Assembly: GCF_000285535.1 (NCBI RefSeq)
Contig: NZ_HE610985.1
Coordinates: 1,438,551 to 1,502,550 of the forward strand
Source of the DNA: Bacillus timonensis
GTDB lineage: Bacteria; Bacillota; Bacilli; Bacillales; Bacillaceae_L
DNA length: 64,000 bases
Direction of reading: 5' to 3'
In this document: in pieces, positions 42,125 to 51,697 of the stretch
Layout: every line of letters begins with the position of its first letter
Position numbering within the stretch: the first letter of the stretch is position 1
Program-made: the position numbers and the translations under genes
Notes under the pieces: generated by a model
Told to the model about the DNA's origin: nothing
Database searches by the model: none
What the model saw: only the letters and a program-made list of their open reading frames with translations

Positions 42125-45105
42125 TCATTCATTAGAAACTAACTTTTTTAAATAACCTACCTTTTCTTCTTTTATAAAAGTGCAACCCGGAACGAATGGG
42201 TTGTTGCGCAACTGAAGGGAAAAATTATTTAAAAACTTTACCAGCTCGTCTCTTTGACTCTCATCAATTTTGAACTTAAGACCGTACTGGAATATTCCCT
42301 TTATCTCCTCTTTCCAAACTACATATCCATTTAAGGTAACGACTTCATTCATGATTTTTGTTGTGAATTGATAATTAATATCAGGACGTACAGGCAAATG
42401 GATAGTTGATAAAAGCCTTAGCCCACCTGGTCCAATATCCTCAATTAACACTTCTGTACTACCCAATTTAACCATATTTCCGAGTATTGATGTTAAGGTC
42501 ATTTGAGAGCTTAACGGGAATAATAAATTAATTCTGTAGTAACGTCTTCTATTTGAAAATGTTGCTGTCTCATGATTGAAAACCGGTTTTAAAATACCTT
42601 TCTGCAGTAAACCTTGGAATGTCTCCTTTGGAACTGGTTTACTAAAGATATACCCTTGAATTTCATGGCATTCCTGCTGCCTCAAAAAGGATAATTGCTC
42701 TATCGTTTCTACACCTTCTGCAACTACATTCATATTTAAACCTTTAGCCATAAAGATTAAAGATTTAATAATTGTTTCTACATTAGTGTCTTTAGCTATA
42801 TGTCCTACAAAAGACTGATCAATTTTAATCGTATCAATTGGATATTCTTTTAAATAGGTGATAGATGAATAGCCTGTACCAAAATCATCTAAGGCAATTT
42901 TAATCCCCAGACTTTTGATATATTGTAAAGCGAGTTCAACCGCTTCTTCATGCTTAATTACTGTTGTTTCCGTTATCTCAAACTCAATGAATGTAGGGTC
43001 TGTATGATTATTTTCTAAAGTGGTGCTCAATTTTGATTTCCAATCGCTTTTTAAGAAACGTTGCGCAGATATGTTTACCGAGATAGGAACCAATTCGAAA
43101 TTTTGCTGCTTCCATTCATTTAGGCTCTCACACACCTTACTTAAAACCCAATCCCCGATTTCATTTATAAACCCTGTTTCTTCCGCCAGCGGAATAAATT
43201 CAAGTGGAGAAACAAGGCCCCAAACAGGATGTTCCCATCGAACTAATGCCTCAGCGCTCACAATTCTTCCTGTATCGGCGTCGACTCTTGGTTGGAGATA
43301 CACAACCAATTGATTATTTTCGATTGATTTTCTCAAATCCCTTTCAAGATAGAATTGTTTAAAAGAGTTAATACTCATTGAAGAGGAATAGATATGATAC
43401 ATATTTTTACCGTTTGCCTTAGCTCGATACAGTGCTGCATCCGCATTTTTCACTAATTCTTCAATTGTTTTCCCATTATCCGGATAGCTACTGATTCCAA
43501 CACTAGTTGTGATGAGTAATTCAAAATCTTCAATTAGAAAAGGTACTTCGAGGCAATCAATGATTACTTTGGCGACCGTAATAGGGTAATTTGATTCTTC
43601 ATAGTCCCATAAAACAATCCCAAATTCATCGCCACCAAGTCTTGCGAATAATGAGTTTTTGTTTAATAACATACTCACTCTTTGACTAAATTCGTAAAGC
43701 AATTTGTCTCCAATTTGATGTCCAAGTGATTCATTGATATTTCGAAACCTGTCTAAATCTAAATAAAGAATGGAGAAGTTATCCTTTACATAATCTGGTA
43801 CTGAAATTAATTCATGAATTTTATTTTCAAAAAGCATTCGATTTGGTAGTTTTGTCAAATAATCATGAAAAGCTACATGCTGAATTCTTTTTTCATATTC
43901 TTTCTGCTCGGTGATATTTGAAATAATCCCATCAACTCTAATCACTTCACCATTATGGTTTAGAACAGGTAATGTTTGATCATGAACCCACACAACCTCA
44001 CCATTTCTATGAATGATCCTATACTGATGATGAAGATTTTCACCTTGGCATTTTTTTTGCTGTTTACGATGATATTCTGGATAATCTTCTGGATGGATTA
44101 GAGAATCCCACGTAAGCCGATTTCCAAATTCATCTGGAGAATATCCCGTAATCGCTTCAAACCCTTTTGAAATCAAATGGTATTTGTTTTTTTAGTATCT
44201 AAGGACCAAATCCCTACTTCTAAATTATCAAAGATATGTTCAATTTGATTTTCGCTTTCTTTCAGCTTCAATTCTGCCTGCTTTCTTTTGGTGATATCCT
44301 GAACGGTCCCAATAAATCGAACAGGTTGCTTATTTTCGTCTAAAATGACATCAGCCTGGTTGTTTACATAAATGACAGTTCCATCATTGCGAAGAATTCT
44401 GAATTCAAAACTTAAGTTTCTTCTATTATCAATGGCAGATAGAATAGCCTTTTTAAACTTTTCCCGATCATCCGGATGAGCAAGTTCTGAAATGCTCTCG
44501 AATGTTGGTACAAAATGCTCGGTGTTTTCTAATCCAAAGAGAACATACATCTGATTTGACCAATAAGCTTCATCCTCAATAATGTCATAATCATAGCTAC
44601 CAATCGCACCTACTTTTTGTGCTAATTCAAGACTGCCTTTTATTTTGACTAATTCTTTTTCATGTTGTACGTAGATTGTTATATCTTTTGCAACTGCATA
44701 AATAATGGTTGTTTCATCTTCACTATTTTTGACTGGTATTAGAGTCACATCAATAAAGACTTTTCCTCCATTTACATGTGATACAGATGTTTGGTAATTT
44801 TGTGTTTTTCCCTGTAATGCTAGTTGAAAATATTTGTTTCTTTTGTATTTGTCATTTCCGCATAAATATTTTTGTAGCCTATTTAGTAATTCCTTCTCAT
44901 TGTATCCAAATGTCTTCATAACTGAAGTGTTGTAATGTAATAGATTCCCTTTCGTGTCAAATGCTAGAACAGCATTAGGATGATTATCAATAAGCGCTTT
45001 TAATAAAAATAATTCATTTTCGCTCTCATTATTTGTTATTCTAGAAACATTCATATCCTCATTCGAAAATCTTGTAAGCTGTTTTAAAAAAGATAGTCTT
45101 GCCAT
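42125..45105 (-). CDS. PAS-PAS-PAS-GGDEF-EAL-PilZ protein, split by a frameshift
   Basis: The restored product is about 990 residues. Order: PAS (NHPNAVLAFDTKGNLLHYN), PAS/PAC (ending FIGTVQDITKRKQ), a third PAS interrupted at a 7-A run, GGDEF (LFARLGGDEFGIVL, no RxxD I-site), EAL (SAEALVRW, DDFGTGYSS, AEGVE) and PilZ (RRRYYRI, IEDIGPGGLRL). The break is at 44187-44193; eight A would read DTKKNKYHLISKGFEAITGY across the gap. The first frame begins at ATG 45105 (GGGGGAT upstream). PilZ binds cyclic-di-GMP, so the protein could sense the nucleotide it makes or degrades. Confidence 0.85.
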
Positions 45106-45137
45106 TGTTATCCCCCTTTTAATCATGGCTTATCTTT

Positions 45138-46457
45138 CTATAACGAAAATGTATTTCCCCCAAGGGATTTGGATTTATAAAGATTGTCATCTGCCCTTTT
45201 AAATAATTCTTCCGCGTTCTCTACCAATGGATAAAAGGAAATACCTATGCTAGTAGTAATGTTTATTACATGTTCTTTTATTTCAATAGGCTGATGTACT
45301 GCAGTTAAAATTCGATTTGATATTGCAATTACTTGGTGCTTGTCCATTATTTCTGGAATTACTACCGTAAATTCATCCCCTCCGACGCGTGAAAGGGTGT
45401 CTTTTTCGCGAATCGTTCTTCGTACTACTTTAGAAAATTCTTTAATAACCTCATCTCCGATATCATGCCCGAGGCGATCATTTATTTGTTTAAAGTTGTC
45501 ACAGTCAAGTACAAGTAATGCCGTTAATTTTCCTGTACGATCTGTAGTATACATAGACTGCAGAAGTCGCTCTTCAAAAATTCGTCTATTCGGCAAACCT
45601 GTCAAATAATCATAAAAGGCTAGCTTCTCTAGCTTATTCACTTTTCTTTTGTATTCAGTAATATCACCTGAAATAACTACGATTTTTTCAAGCTCCCCTT
45701 CTGAACTTAGCACTGGAATAAAATCAGAGTGTAACCAAACTGAATGACCATCATGGTGTTTACGCCTTACTTCAATATCGACATGTTCCTTTGTCTCAAG
45801 TAGCTTTGTAAAAACGTCGTTCATCCTTTCTAAGTCATCAGGATGTATGGTTCCAAAAAGTGTTTCATCTACTCTCTTATGAGCAGGGTAACCAAGAATA
45901 TCCTCAACCGACGGAGAAACATATGTAATTTTCCCATCTGGGGTTAATACCTTTATAATGTCAACAGAATTTTCAGCTATGATTCGGAAAGTTTCTTCAC
46001 TTTCCCTCCTTGCTTGTTCAGCTTTCTTGTATTGTTGGAGTTCTTTTATTCTCATTGATTTATCAGTTACATCACGTACGATTGCAATGAGAAATATATT
46101 CTCTCCATCAATAATTGGGGTTACTATGGTTTCATTTATCATAATTTGTCCATCTGGAAGTATAGTCTCATCTTCAAATGTAACTACTTGTTTTGAATAT
46201 GCAGCTTTTTCATAGTACCTTTTCAAATACTGTACTTTTTCCATTGGCAAGCACTCCTCCATCGTTTTACCGAAAAGTGATTGATTCGTATTTAGAATGG
46301 AAAGACCTGCTTGATTTGCGTACATATATGTGAATTCAGAATCCTCTACATGAAGAATAAATAGGATATCTTTTAAACTATTAAATGCTGTAGCTACGAG
46401 ATTCATTAGGTCACTAAAACTTTTTTGCTCAAATATTTTAATAACGTTCATATTCAT
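45138..46457 (-). CDS. PAS-PAS-GGDEF diguanylate cyclase
   Basis: The 439-residue protein has two PAS domains (about 15-140 and 150-275, ending VVISGDITEYKRK) and a C-terminal GGDEF (LSRVGGDEFTVVI). An REKD I-site lies five residues upstream, so it is a product-inhibited diguanylate cyclase. It is cytoplasmic, with no membrane span. ATG 46457 is preferred over 46472 because GGAG lies 9 bases upstream. It is the first gene of the minus-strand signalling block, 32 bases before the PAS-GGDEF-EAL-PilZ gene. Confidence 0.9.
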   Translation of the reverse strand: MNMNVIKIFEQKSFSDLMNLVATAFNSLKDILFILHVEDSEFTYMYANQAGLSILNTNQSLFGKTMEECLPMEKVQYLKRYYEKAAYSKQVVTFEDETILPDGQIMINETIVTPIIDGENIFLIAIVRDVTDKSMRIKELQQYKKAEQARRESEETFRIIAENSVDIIKVLTPDGKITYVSPSVEDILGYPAHKRVDETLFGTIHPDDLERMNDVFTKLLETKEHVDIEVRRKHHDGHSVWLHSDFIPVLSSEGELEKIVVISGDITEYKRKVNKLEKLAFYDYLTGLPNRRIFEERLLQSMYTTDRTGKLTALLVLDCDNFKQINDRLGHDIGDEVIKEFSKVVRRTIREKDTLSRVGGDEFTVVIPEIMDKHQVIAISNRILTAVHQPIEIKEHVINITTSIGISFYPLVENAEELFKRADDNLYKSKSLGGNTFSL

Positions 46458-46699
46458 TTTCACATTCTCCATATTCTTACTAATAAAAATAAAAATTATC
46501 TATTACTTATTTACTATTTATACCTTTACACCTATTTTGCTGGAAATTGCCGAAAGTTTGTATCACCCTGCATTCTCATTCATATAGGAAACTATTCTTA
46601 TTTTCTACTAGGAAGGTATTCCTATCTGTTTCTGCATATTATGATTATGTTTGTCAAATAATAGGTACAAATTGCAGTAATAGGAAGTGACTGTAAATA

Positions 46700-47728
46700 A
46701 TGCCGGACAAGAATGAGACAATCATAAAACTTACATCTTCAGAAATAGCTTCATTATGGACAACGTATATGCAAAATAGTATGTCAATTCAGTTGATGAA
46801 TTACTTCATAAAAACAGTTGAAGATTCTGAAGTAAGGTCAATTATTGAAAAAGGGCATGGCTTAGCAGATGAGGTTCTTTCAAACATTTCGGAGGTTTTT
46901 AAGGAAGAAGATATCCCCATTCCTAATGGTTTTTCGGAAAGCGATGTAAACCTAAATGCCCCACGTCTATATACGGATTCGTTCATGCTTACCTATCTTA
47001 ACCATATGTCTAAGGCGGGTATGATAGGTACTAGTGGTTTCTTATCGATGGTTGCAAGAAAAGATATTCGGAAATTTTTTAAGGGTGTATTGTATAAAAC
47101 TTCAGATTTATATGATGAGAGTTCGGAGGTACTACTAGATAAAGGATTATTCGTTCGTTCACCATATATTGATTATCCAAAACAAAAGGATTTTGTGGAT
47201 AGCAAGAAGTATTTAAGTGGTTTAAATCCTTTTTCTAATAAACGGCCATTAAATTCTGTAGAAATATCTCACTTGAATATGAACATTCAAACGAACCAGA
47301 TTGGTGCAAAACTAGCAATAAGTTTTGCACAATGCTCACCAAATAAAGAAGTCCAAAAACTTTTGCTACGGGGGAAAGACATTTCTGAAAAACATTTTAA
47401 ACTATTTACTTCTACTTTAATTGATAATAATACACAGGCACCTTCCTCTCCAGATGTAGCGATAACTAACTCAACAGCGGAAGTATTTTCCGATAAGCTA
47501 ATCATGTTCCATATGGGGATGTTAACTGCAGCGGGAACTGGCAATTATGCTACCGCTGCCGCAGTTAGTCAAAGAAGTGATTTAATATTAAATTATGAAA
47601 GGCTTTCAGTTGAAATTGCACAATATGCTAAAGACATAGCCTATTTAATGATTCAAAATGAATGGCTTGAGCAACCGCCTGGGACTTTAGATAAAAGTAA
47701 ATTAGCGCAACAAAAAAAGGAATGTTAG
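46700..47728 (+). CDS. DUF3231 family protein
   Basis: The 342-residue protein belongs to DUF3231, a Bacillus family of two similar ferritin-like four-helix halves (about 10-170 and 185-330). The halves repeat the pattern ExSxLWxxYMQNSMSIQLMNYF and EISHLNMNIQTNQIGAKLAISF. The fold recalls CotF-type spore coat proteins, but no role is proven. Start ATG 46700 follows AGGAAGTGA. It stands alone, divergent from the signalling block across 242 bases, in which I see no other gene. Confidence 0.85.
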   Translation: MPDKNETIIKLTSSEIASLWTTYMQNSMSIQLMNYFIKTVEDSEVRSIIEKGHGLADEVLSNISEVFKEEDIPIPNGFSESDVNLNAPRLYTDSFMLTYLNHMSKAGMIGTSGFLSMVARKDIRKFFKGVLYKTSDLYDESSEVLLDKGLFVRSPYIDYPKQKDFVDSKKYLSGLNPFSNKRPLNSVEISHLNMNIQTNQIGAKLAISFAQCSPNKEVQKLLLRGKDISEKHFKLFTSTLIDNNTQAPSSPDVAITNSTAEVFSDKLIMFHMGMLTAAGTGNYATAAAVSQRSDLILNYERLSVEIAQYAKDIAYLMIQNEWLEQPPGTLDKSKLAQQKKEC

Positions 47729-47761
47729 AAATACACAAACTACCAAGGAAGCCGCTACACA

Positions 47762-47796
47762 AAAAAACACCAAACGATTTCCGTAAGGTGTTTTTT
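47762..47796 (+). terminator. Intrinsic terminator of the DUF3231 gene
   Basis: AAAAAACACC pairs perfectly with GGTGTTTTTT over a 15-base loop. The rest of the gap to 48013 shows no gene or signal. Confidence 0.85.
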
Positions 47797-48013
47797 CTGC
47801 TTTACTTAGACTCACAAATACCCCTCTTTTCGAATAGGAATACAACCAACCAAAAAGATTCATTTCCATTCAGTATTGTGTCCTAATTACCAGGAAGAAT
47901 AAAGGTTTTCCCTTCAGCCTTATTTCTTCAGAAAACGATCTGATGGTAGTCAAATTTAAATAATCGTTTTTGCAGGATAAAGAAAGTGTTAGGTTATTGT
48001 TTACTAGTAGATT

Positions 48014-48544
48014 CTATCTAAATACCGTTGAAGGTACATTAAAGATATGCCAAAGAAATAGGACAAATAGGAGTGAAGCAACCCAGGCGCGAAATGGTCG
48101 CACATCATGCAACCTAAGAATAGAAAACATGACAAGATTAAATAATACTGACCACCAAAGACTCCAGCCATTGTCATATTTTATAAGTCCAAAAAATAAG
48201 TCTAATGCTTCATTAACAGTATATATTGCGTCCCACATTAATATATAGAACGATTGTTTAACCCATGTTCGTTCTCCAGGATATTTTCCTAAGAAGATGA
48301 GTACCGTGGCTGGATATTTAATTAACATTACCGACATGGAAATATGAGTATTTGTTAACCCTATTTCCTGGTCAACACCTTGTGGGGTATATGTCCACAT
48401 CGGAAACCGGTCAGATAACAAATATAAATATAGAAAATCTCCCAATAGGAAAAAAAGGAAGGTTGGATAGTATTTTTTGAAATTTCTCCAATCCCCCCAA
48501 ATAAATAATGCGACAAGCCAAGCTAAACCATAAATTGCATTCAC
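48014..48544 (-). CDS. CBO0543-family membrane protein
   Basis: The 176-residue protein has about five hydrophobic spans and the CBO0543 pattern YYPTFLFFLLGDFLYLYLLSD, then FPMWTY. The family is common in Bacillus and Clostridium and uncharacterised. I choose GTG at 48544 because GAGGTG lies 7 bases upstream. The longest frame (TTG at 48583) has no ribosome binding site. It is monocistronic. Confidence 0.78.
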   Translation of the reverse strand: MNAIYGLAWLVALFIWGDWRNFKKYYPTFLFFLLGDFLYLYLLSDRFPMWTYTPQGVDQEIGLTNTHISMSVMLIKYPATVLIFLGKYPGERTWVKQSFYILMWDAIYTVNEALDLFFGLIKYDNGWSLWWSVLFNLVMFSILRLHDVRPFRAWVASLLFVLFLWHIFNVPSTVFR

Positions 48545-48629
48545 AAAAAGGCACCTCAATACTCCAATTGTAAAAAATTTCAAGTTACCATATATTGTAT
48601 CCTAATCATAAATTTAGTAGACAAAAAAA

Positions 48630-48651
48630 ACACGTTGTTAAAACAACGTGT
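48630..48651 (-). terminator. Terminator hairpin of the SulP gene, copy 1 (with T-tail)
   Basis: The 22-base palindrome ACACGTTGTT-AAAACAACGTGT type is followed on the minus strand by eight T. An identical copy without a T-tail lies at 48854-48875, next to the SulP stop. The two flank a 202-base insert. Confidence 0.8.
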
Positions 48652-48655
48652 CAAA

Positions 48656-48692
48656 GTGTAGACAAAGTCAGTGCCGCTGACTTTGTCTACAC
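48656..48692. repeat. 15-bp-stem hairpin inside the insert
   Basis: GTGTAGACAAAGTCA pairs perfectly with TGACTTTGTCTACAC over GTGCCGC. It lies inside the segment bounded by the duplicated SulP terminator hairpins. No T-tail follows. Confidence 0.75.
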
Positions 48693-48727
48693 GAATTATT
48701 TAGGATATCTAAATATAAATTAAATTC

Positions 48728-48853
48728 CCAGACTGTCTTGCAAACGCTTGTCAGACAAGGCGCGCAGCTGAGCGAAGACGCGAATAGAAGTTGCCTTCAT
48801 GAGCGGACGAGGGAGGCAAGCAACGCAGTATGCGAGCGTTTGTCAACAGTCTG
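48728..48853. repeat. Putative small mobile/repetitive element with inverted ends
   Basis: The segment starts CAGACTGT-CTTGCAAACGCTTG and ends with the near reverse complement, GCGAGCGTTTGT-CAACAGTCTG, giving inverted ends of about 20 bases. The 126-base interior is GC-richer than its surroundings and has no open frame. It resembles the palindromic AGACTGTTGACAAACGCTCG elements scattered in some Bacillaceae. Size and ends suit a MITE-like or REP-like unit. Confidence 0.6.
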
Positions 48854-48882
48854 ACACGTTGTTAAAACAACGTGTTCCACTC

Positions 48883-50361
48883 TTAGTGATTCACCGCTTT
48901 ATCAAGACCATCAGGTGTTTTGTATACTGAGAGCTTCTCAACTAATTTATTACTTTCTGTATTCAAACCTTTAATATTTACTTTACTACCATTTTGATGG
49001 TATTTAATTACGACTTTATCAATCGCACCCACGGCTGAATCATCCCAGAGGTGTGCATTTGATAAATCTAAATCAACTTCTTTTACATCTTCCTTAAAAT
49101 CAAAGCTATTGACAAAGTCTGTAACGGATGCAAAGAATAGCTGTCCTGAAACATGGTACACTTTCTTTTGTGAATCTTTTGCAGAAAGACTTGTCACCTT
49201 TACTTTTGATATCTTAGAAGCAAAGAAAATTGCACCTAAAATGATTCCAACTAAAACACCTTTTGAAAGATCATGTGTTTGTAAAACCGTGATAACCGTT
49301 ACTATCATAACAATTGTATCTGTGATGGGAACCTTGTGGAGTGTACGCAATGAAGACCAGTCAAACGTACCAATAGATACCATAAACATGACTCCAACCA
49401 GAGCTGCCATTGGAATTTTAACTAAGAAGTCCTGTAATAAAATAATTAACACCATCAAGAATATACCAGCCACTAGGGTAGAAAGTCTTTTACGACCACC
49501 TGACTTAACGTTGATAACGGATTGACCAATCATCGCACAACCAGCCATGGCTCCGAAGAATCCAGAGACAATATTTGCAATTCCCTGACCACGTGCCTCT
49601 TTATTTTTATCACTTTCCGTATCTGTCATATCATCAACAATCGAAGCCGTTAATAATGATTCAACTAAACCAACGATAGCAATTGATAAAGAGTAAGGAA
49701 AAATAGTTTTTAATGTTTCAAAATTCAAAGGTATATCAGGAAGTAAAAAGATTGGCAATGTTGATGGGAGTTCACCCATATCCCCGATAGTACGTACATC
49801 ACTATTTGTCATAACTGCAATTATTGTCATCACAATAATCGCAACTAATGGCGATGGAACAGCTTTTGTAAAACGCGGGAAGATATAAATAATGGCTAAT
49901 GCCCCTGCTACCATTGCATACATTTCCCAGGATTCACCTACAAAATGAGGTAATTGTGCCGCAAAGATTAAAATTGCAAGTGAGTTCACAAAACCTGTCA
50001 TAACTGAACGTGGAACAAACTTCATGAGTCTTCCTAACTTTAAAACACCCATGATAATTTGAATAATCCCAGTTAAAATCGTTGCAGCAAGTAAATATTG
50101 AAGGCCGTGATCCGCAACCAATGTAACCATTAGCAGCGCAGTCGCACCTGTGGCAGCAGATATCATGCCGGGTCTTCCCCCAACAAACGCAATTGTTACG
50201 GCAATACAAAACGAAGCGTATAACCCTATCTTCGGGTCAACGCCAGCAATTAGTGAAAAGGCTATCGCCTCAGGAATTAACGCAAGTGCAACAACAATCC
50301 CCGCCAAGATATCTCCTCGTACATTTCCAAACCATTCAGTTTTAAATGTTGATAATTTCAA
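48883..50361 (-). CDS. SulP-family anion transporter with STAS domain
   Basis: The 492-residue protein has the SulP membrane domain (about 10-390): [20 protein letters not shown] and [19 protein letters not shown] at the start, and [19 protein letters not shown] in span 8. A C-terminal STAS domain follows (about 400-490, [29 protein letters not shown]). B. subtilis YbaR is similar. Substrates in the family include sulfate and bicarbonate; I cannot decide between them. TTG start at 50361 has AGAGGTG upstream. A universal stress protein gene precedes it on the same strand, but a promoter and a terminator separate them. Confidence 0.9.
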   Translation of the reverse strand: MKLSTFKTEWFGNVRGDILAGIVVALALIPEAIAFSLIAGVDPKIGLYASFCIAVTIAFVGGRPGMISAATGATALLMVTLVADHGLQYLLAATILTGIIQIIMGVLKLGRLMKFVPRSVMTGFVNSLAILIFAAQLPHFVGESWEMYAMVAGALAIIYIFPRFTKAVPSPLVAIIVMTIIAVMTNSDVRTIGDMGELPSTLPIFLLPDIPLNFETLKTIFPYSLSIAIVGLVESLLTASIVDDMTDTESDKNKEARGQGIANIVSGFFGAMAGCAMIGQSVINVKSGGRKRLSTLVAGIFLMVLIILLQDFLVKIPMAALVGVMFMVSIGTFDWSSLRTLHKVPITDTIVMIVTVITVLQTHDLSKGVLVGIILGAIFFASKISKVKVTSLSAKDSQKKVYHVSGQLFFASVTDFVNSFDFKEDVKEVDLDLSNAHLWDDSAVGAIDKVVIKYHQNGSKVNIKGLNTESNKLVEKLSVYKTPDGLDKAVNH

Positions 50362-50472
50362 ATCTGCACCTCTTTCTACTTTGATTACTTATTTGTTAGT
50401 ACGCCGGCTGATGCCTTTGGATTGTTTGACTTTCAACTCTCATGAAAGTCGAGTCCGTCATGAACAAAACAT

Positions 50473-50501
50473 AGTATAGCGGATTATTGTTATTCTGTGA
50501 A
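50473..50501 (-). promoter_or_regulatory. SigA-type promoter of the SulP gene
   Basis: On the minus strand TTCACA (50501-50496) and TATACT (50478-50473) are 17 bases apart, each 5 of 6 to consensus. This leaves a leader of about 105 bases holding a GACTTTC/GAAAGTC hairpin. I recognise no riboswitch in it. Confidence 0.6.
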
Positions 50502-50638
50502 ACCAGCATGTAAACGCGCACAACCCCGCTTATCTTACTTTTCCTTACATTTACGTCAATTGTCGTACATACACCCATATAAAAGAGATTTTTTATGGTG
50601 TTTTTAAGTCTCATTATCTATCCTCAAAGAAAAACAAG

Positions 50639-50669
50639 AAGCAGTCAGTTCCTTAGAAACTGACTGCTT
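50639..50669 (-). terminator. Intrinsic terminator of the universal stress protein gene
   Basis: AAGCAGTCAGTT pairs perfectly with AACTGACTGCTT over CCTTAG (loop). On the minus strand it ends in CTTGTTTTTC. It overlaps the stop codon by one base. Confidence 0.82.
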
Positions 50670-51085
50670 TATTTCACAATTAAAACCGGACAATTTGCTC
50701 GCTTTGCTACTTTATGACTTACACTTCCGAGGACAAACTCTTGTAGAGCATTTAGGCCTCTACTTCCAATGATAACCAGGTCAAACTGATTTTTATTCGC
50801 ATAATTTACAATCGTAGGTCCTGGTTCCCCATGTAGAAATGTTATTTCATAAACAACCCCTGAATTCTTCACTATTTTTTCAATATCTCTTAAACGAAAT
50901 CTTCGTTTGTCGCCAATATCTGGTGAATTCCAATTTTCTAAGACATCGGATTTTACTTTATTATGGTCAACTACATATACAACTTCAATTTTGGTATGTG
51001 AGCTATTTGCGATCAAAATTGCATTTTCAGCTGCTCGTATAGAATGGTCGGAACCATCTGCCGCTAACAGAATTTTATTGTACAT
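50669..51085 (-). CDS. Universal stress protein (UspA family)
   Basis: The 138-residue protein has the Usp fold: KILLAADGSDHSIRAAENAI at the start, and the ATP-binding signature VIIGSRGLNALQEFVLGSVS near the C-terminus (G-2x-G-9x-G[S/T] pattern), so it is the ATP-binding type. ATG 51085 follows GGGAGGT. It lies between the DGC and SulP genes. UspA proteins often accompany transporters such as SulP, but here each has its own transcription signals. Confidence 0.92.
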   Translation of the reverse strand: MYNKILLAADGSDHSIRAAENAILIANSSHTKIEVVYVVDHNKVKSDVLENWNSPDIGDKRRFRLRDIEKIVKNSGVVYEITFLHGEPGPTIVNYANKNQFDLVIIGSRGLNALQEFVLGSVSHKVAKRANCPVLIVK

Positions 51086-51208
51086 AATGACCTCCCGATT
51101 TATATAATAAATTCTGTAAAAGATACTTTTTTCCTTTTCCTACGTTATATTTTTATTTTAAGCTGATTGCGAAAATATACAAATCGGACAGGCCGTAAGA
51201 GAATGAAA

Positions 51209-51565
51209 CTATCGCGTAAGCTCAAAAATCTGATGATATGCTTTTTGGGTAAGCTCGGGGTCTGGATCTTGATGCTGTTTTTTTGGAACATCAAAATTTG
51301 TTAGTACAAAATGATGTTTAGCCTCAAGATCATGTCTAGCTAAAATATGCTTGCAACACGCTAAAGGACAACCGTCAATTGCAATGATATCGCGACCTGA
51401 TTTTGCGGTTTTAACAAGGGGTTTTACGTCCCCCCCAACGCCAGCAATACAAGACATTTCCGCAGCATTTTCTCGGTCCATTTTTATCGCAATCGCATTT
51501 GCAGTTTGAGCAGCAGACGAACAACCAGAACATGAGTACACTAATGGTAAATTTATTTTTTCCAC
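51209..51565 (-). CDS. DGC-domain putative zinc-binding protein
   Basis: The 118-residue protein matches the DGC family, named for its DGC motif: LPLVYSCSGCSSAAQTAN, EMSCIAGVGGDV, then IIAIDGCPLACCKHIL. Eight cysteines, arranged CxxC and CxxxCC, probably bind zinc. The function is unknown. GTG at 51565 has AGGGGA about 7 bases upstream and is preferred over the TTG two codons earlier. It stands alone between spoVR and the Usp gene. Confidence 0.85.
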   Translation of the reverse strand: MEKINLPLVYSCSGCSSAAQTANAIAIKMDRENAAEMSCIAGVGGDVKPLVKTAKSGRDIIAIDGCPLACCKHILARHDLEAKHHFVLTNFDVPKKQHQDPDPELTQKAYHQIFELTR

Positions 51566-51665
51566 TTTCAATCCCCTCTCGATTTTATTTAAGGTCCATT
51601 CTAATTTATTTCACAGTTAAATTCTGTGAAAAACCTCACTTTCTCAGAAATTTCCCACAACAAAA

Positions 51666-51690
51666 GAAGCCGCCAAATAAAGGCAGCTTC
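51666..51690 (-). terminator. Intrinsic terminator of spoVR
   Basis: GAAGCCGCC and GGCAGCTTC form a stem with one wobble pair over AAATAAA; on the minus strand CTTTTGTTG follows. Confidence 0.7.
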
Positions 51691-51697
51691 AAAATGA

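Noticed and set aside
49109..49525. 138-codon plus-strand frame inside the SulP gene
   Set aside because: Antisense shadow of a conserved transporter, with no ribosome binding site or recognisable domain.
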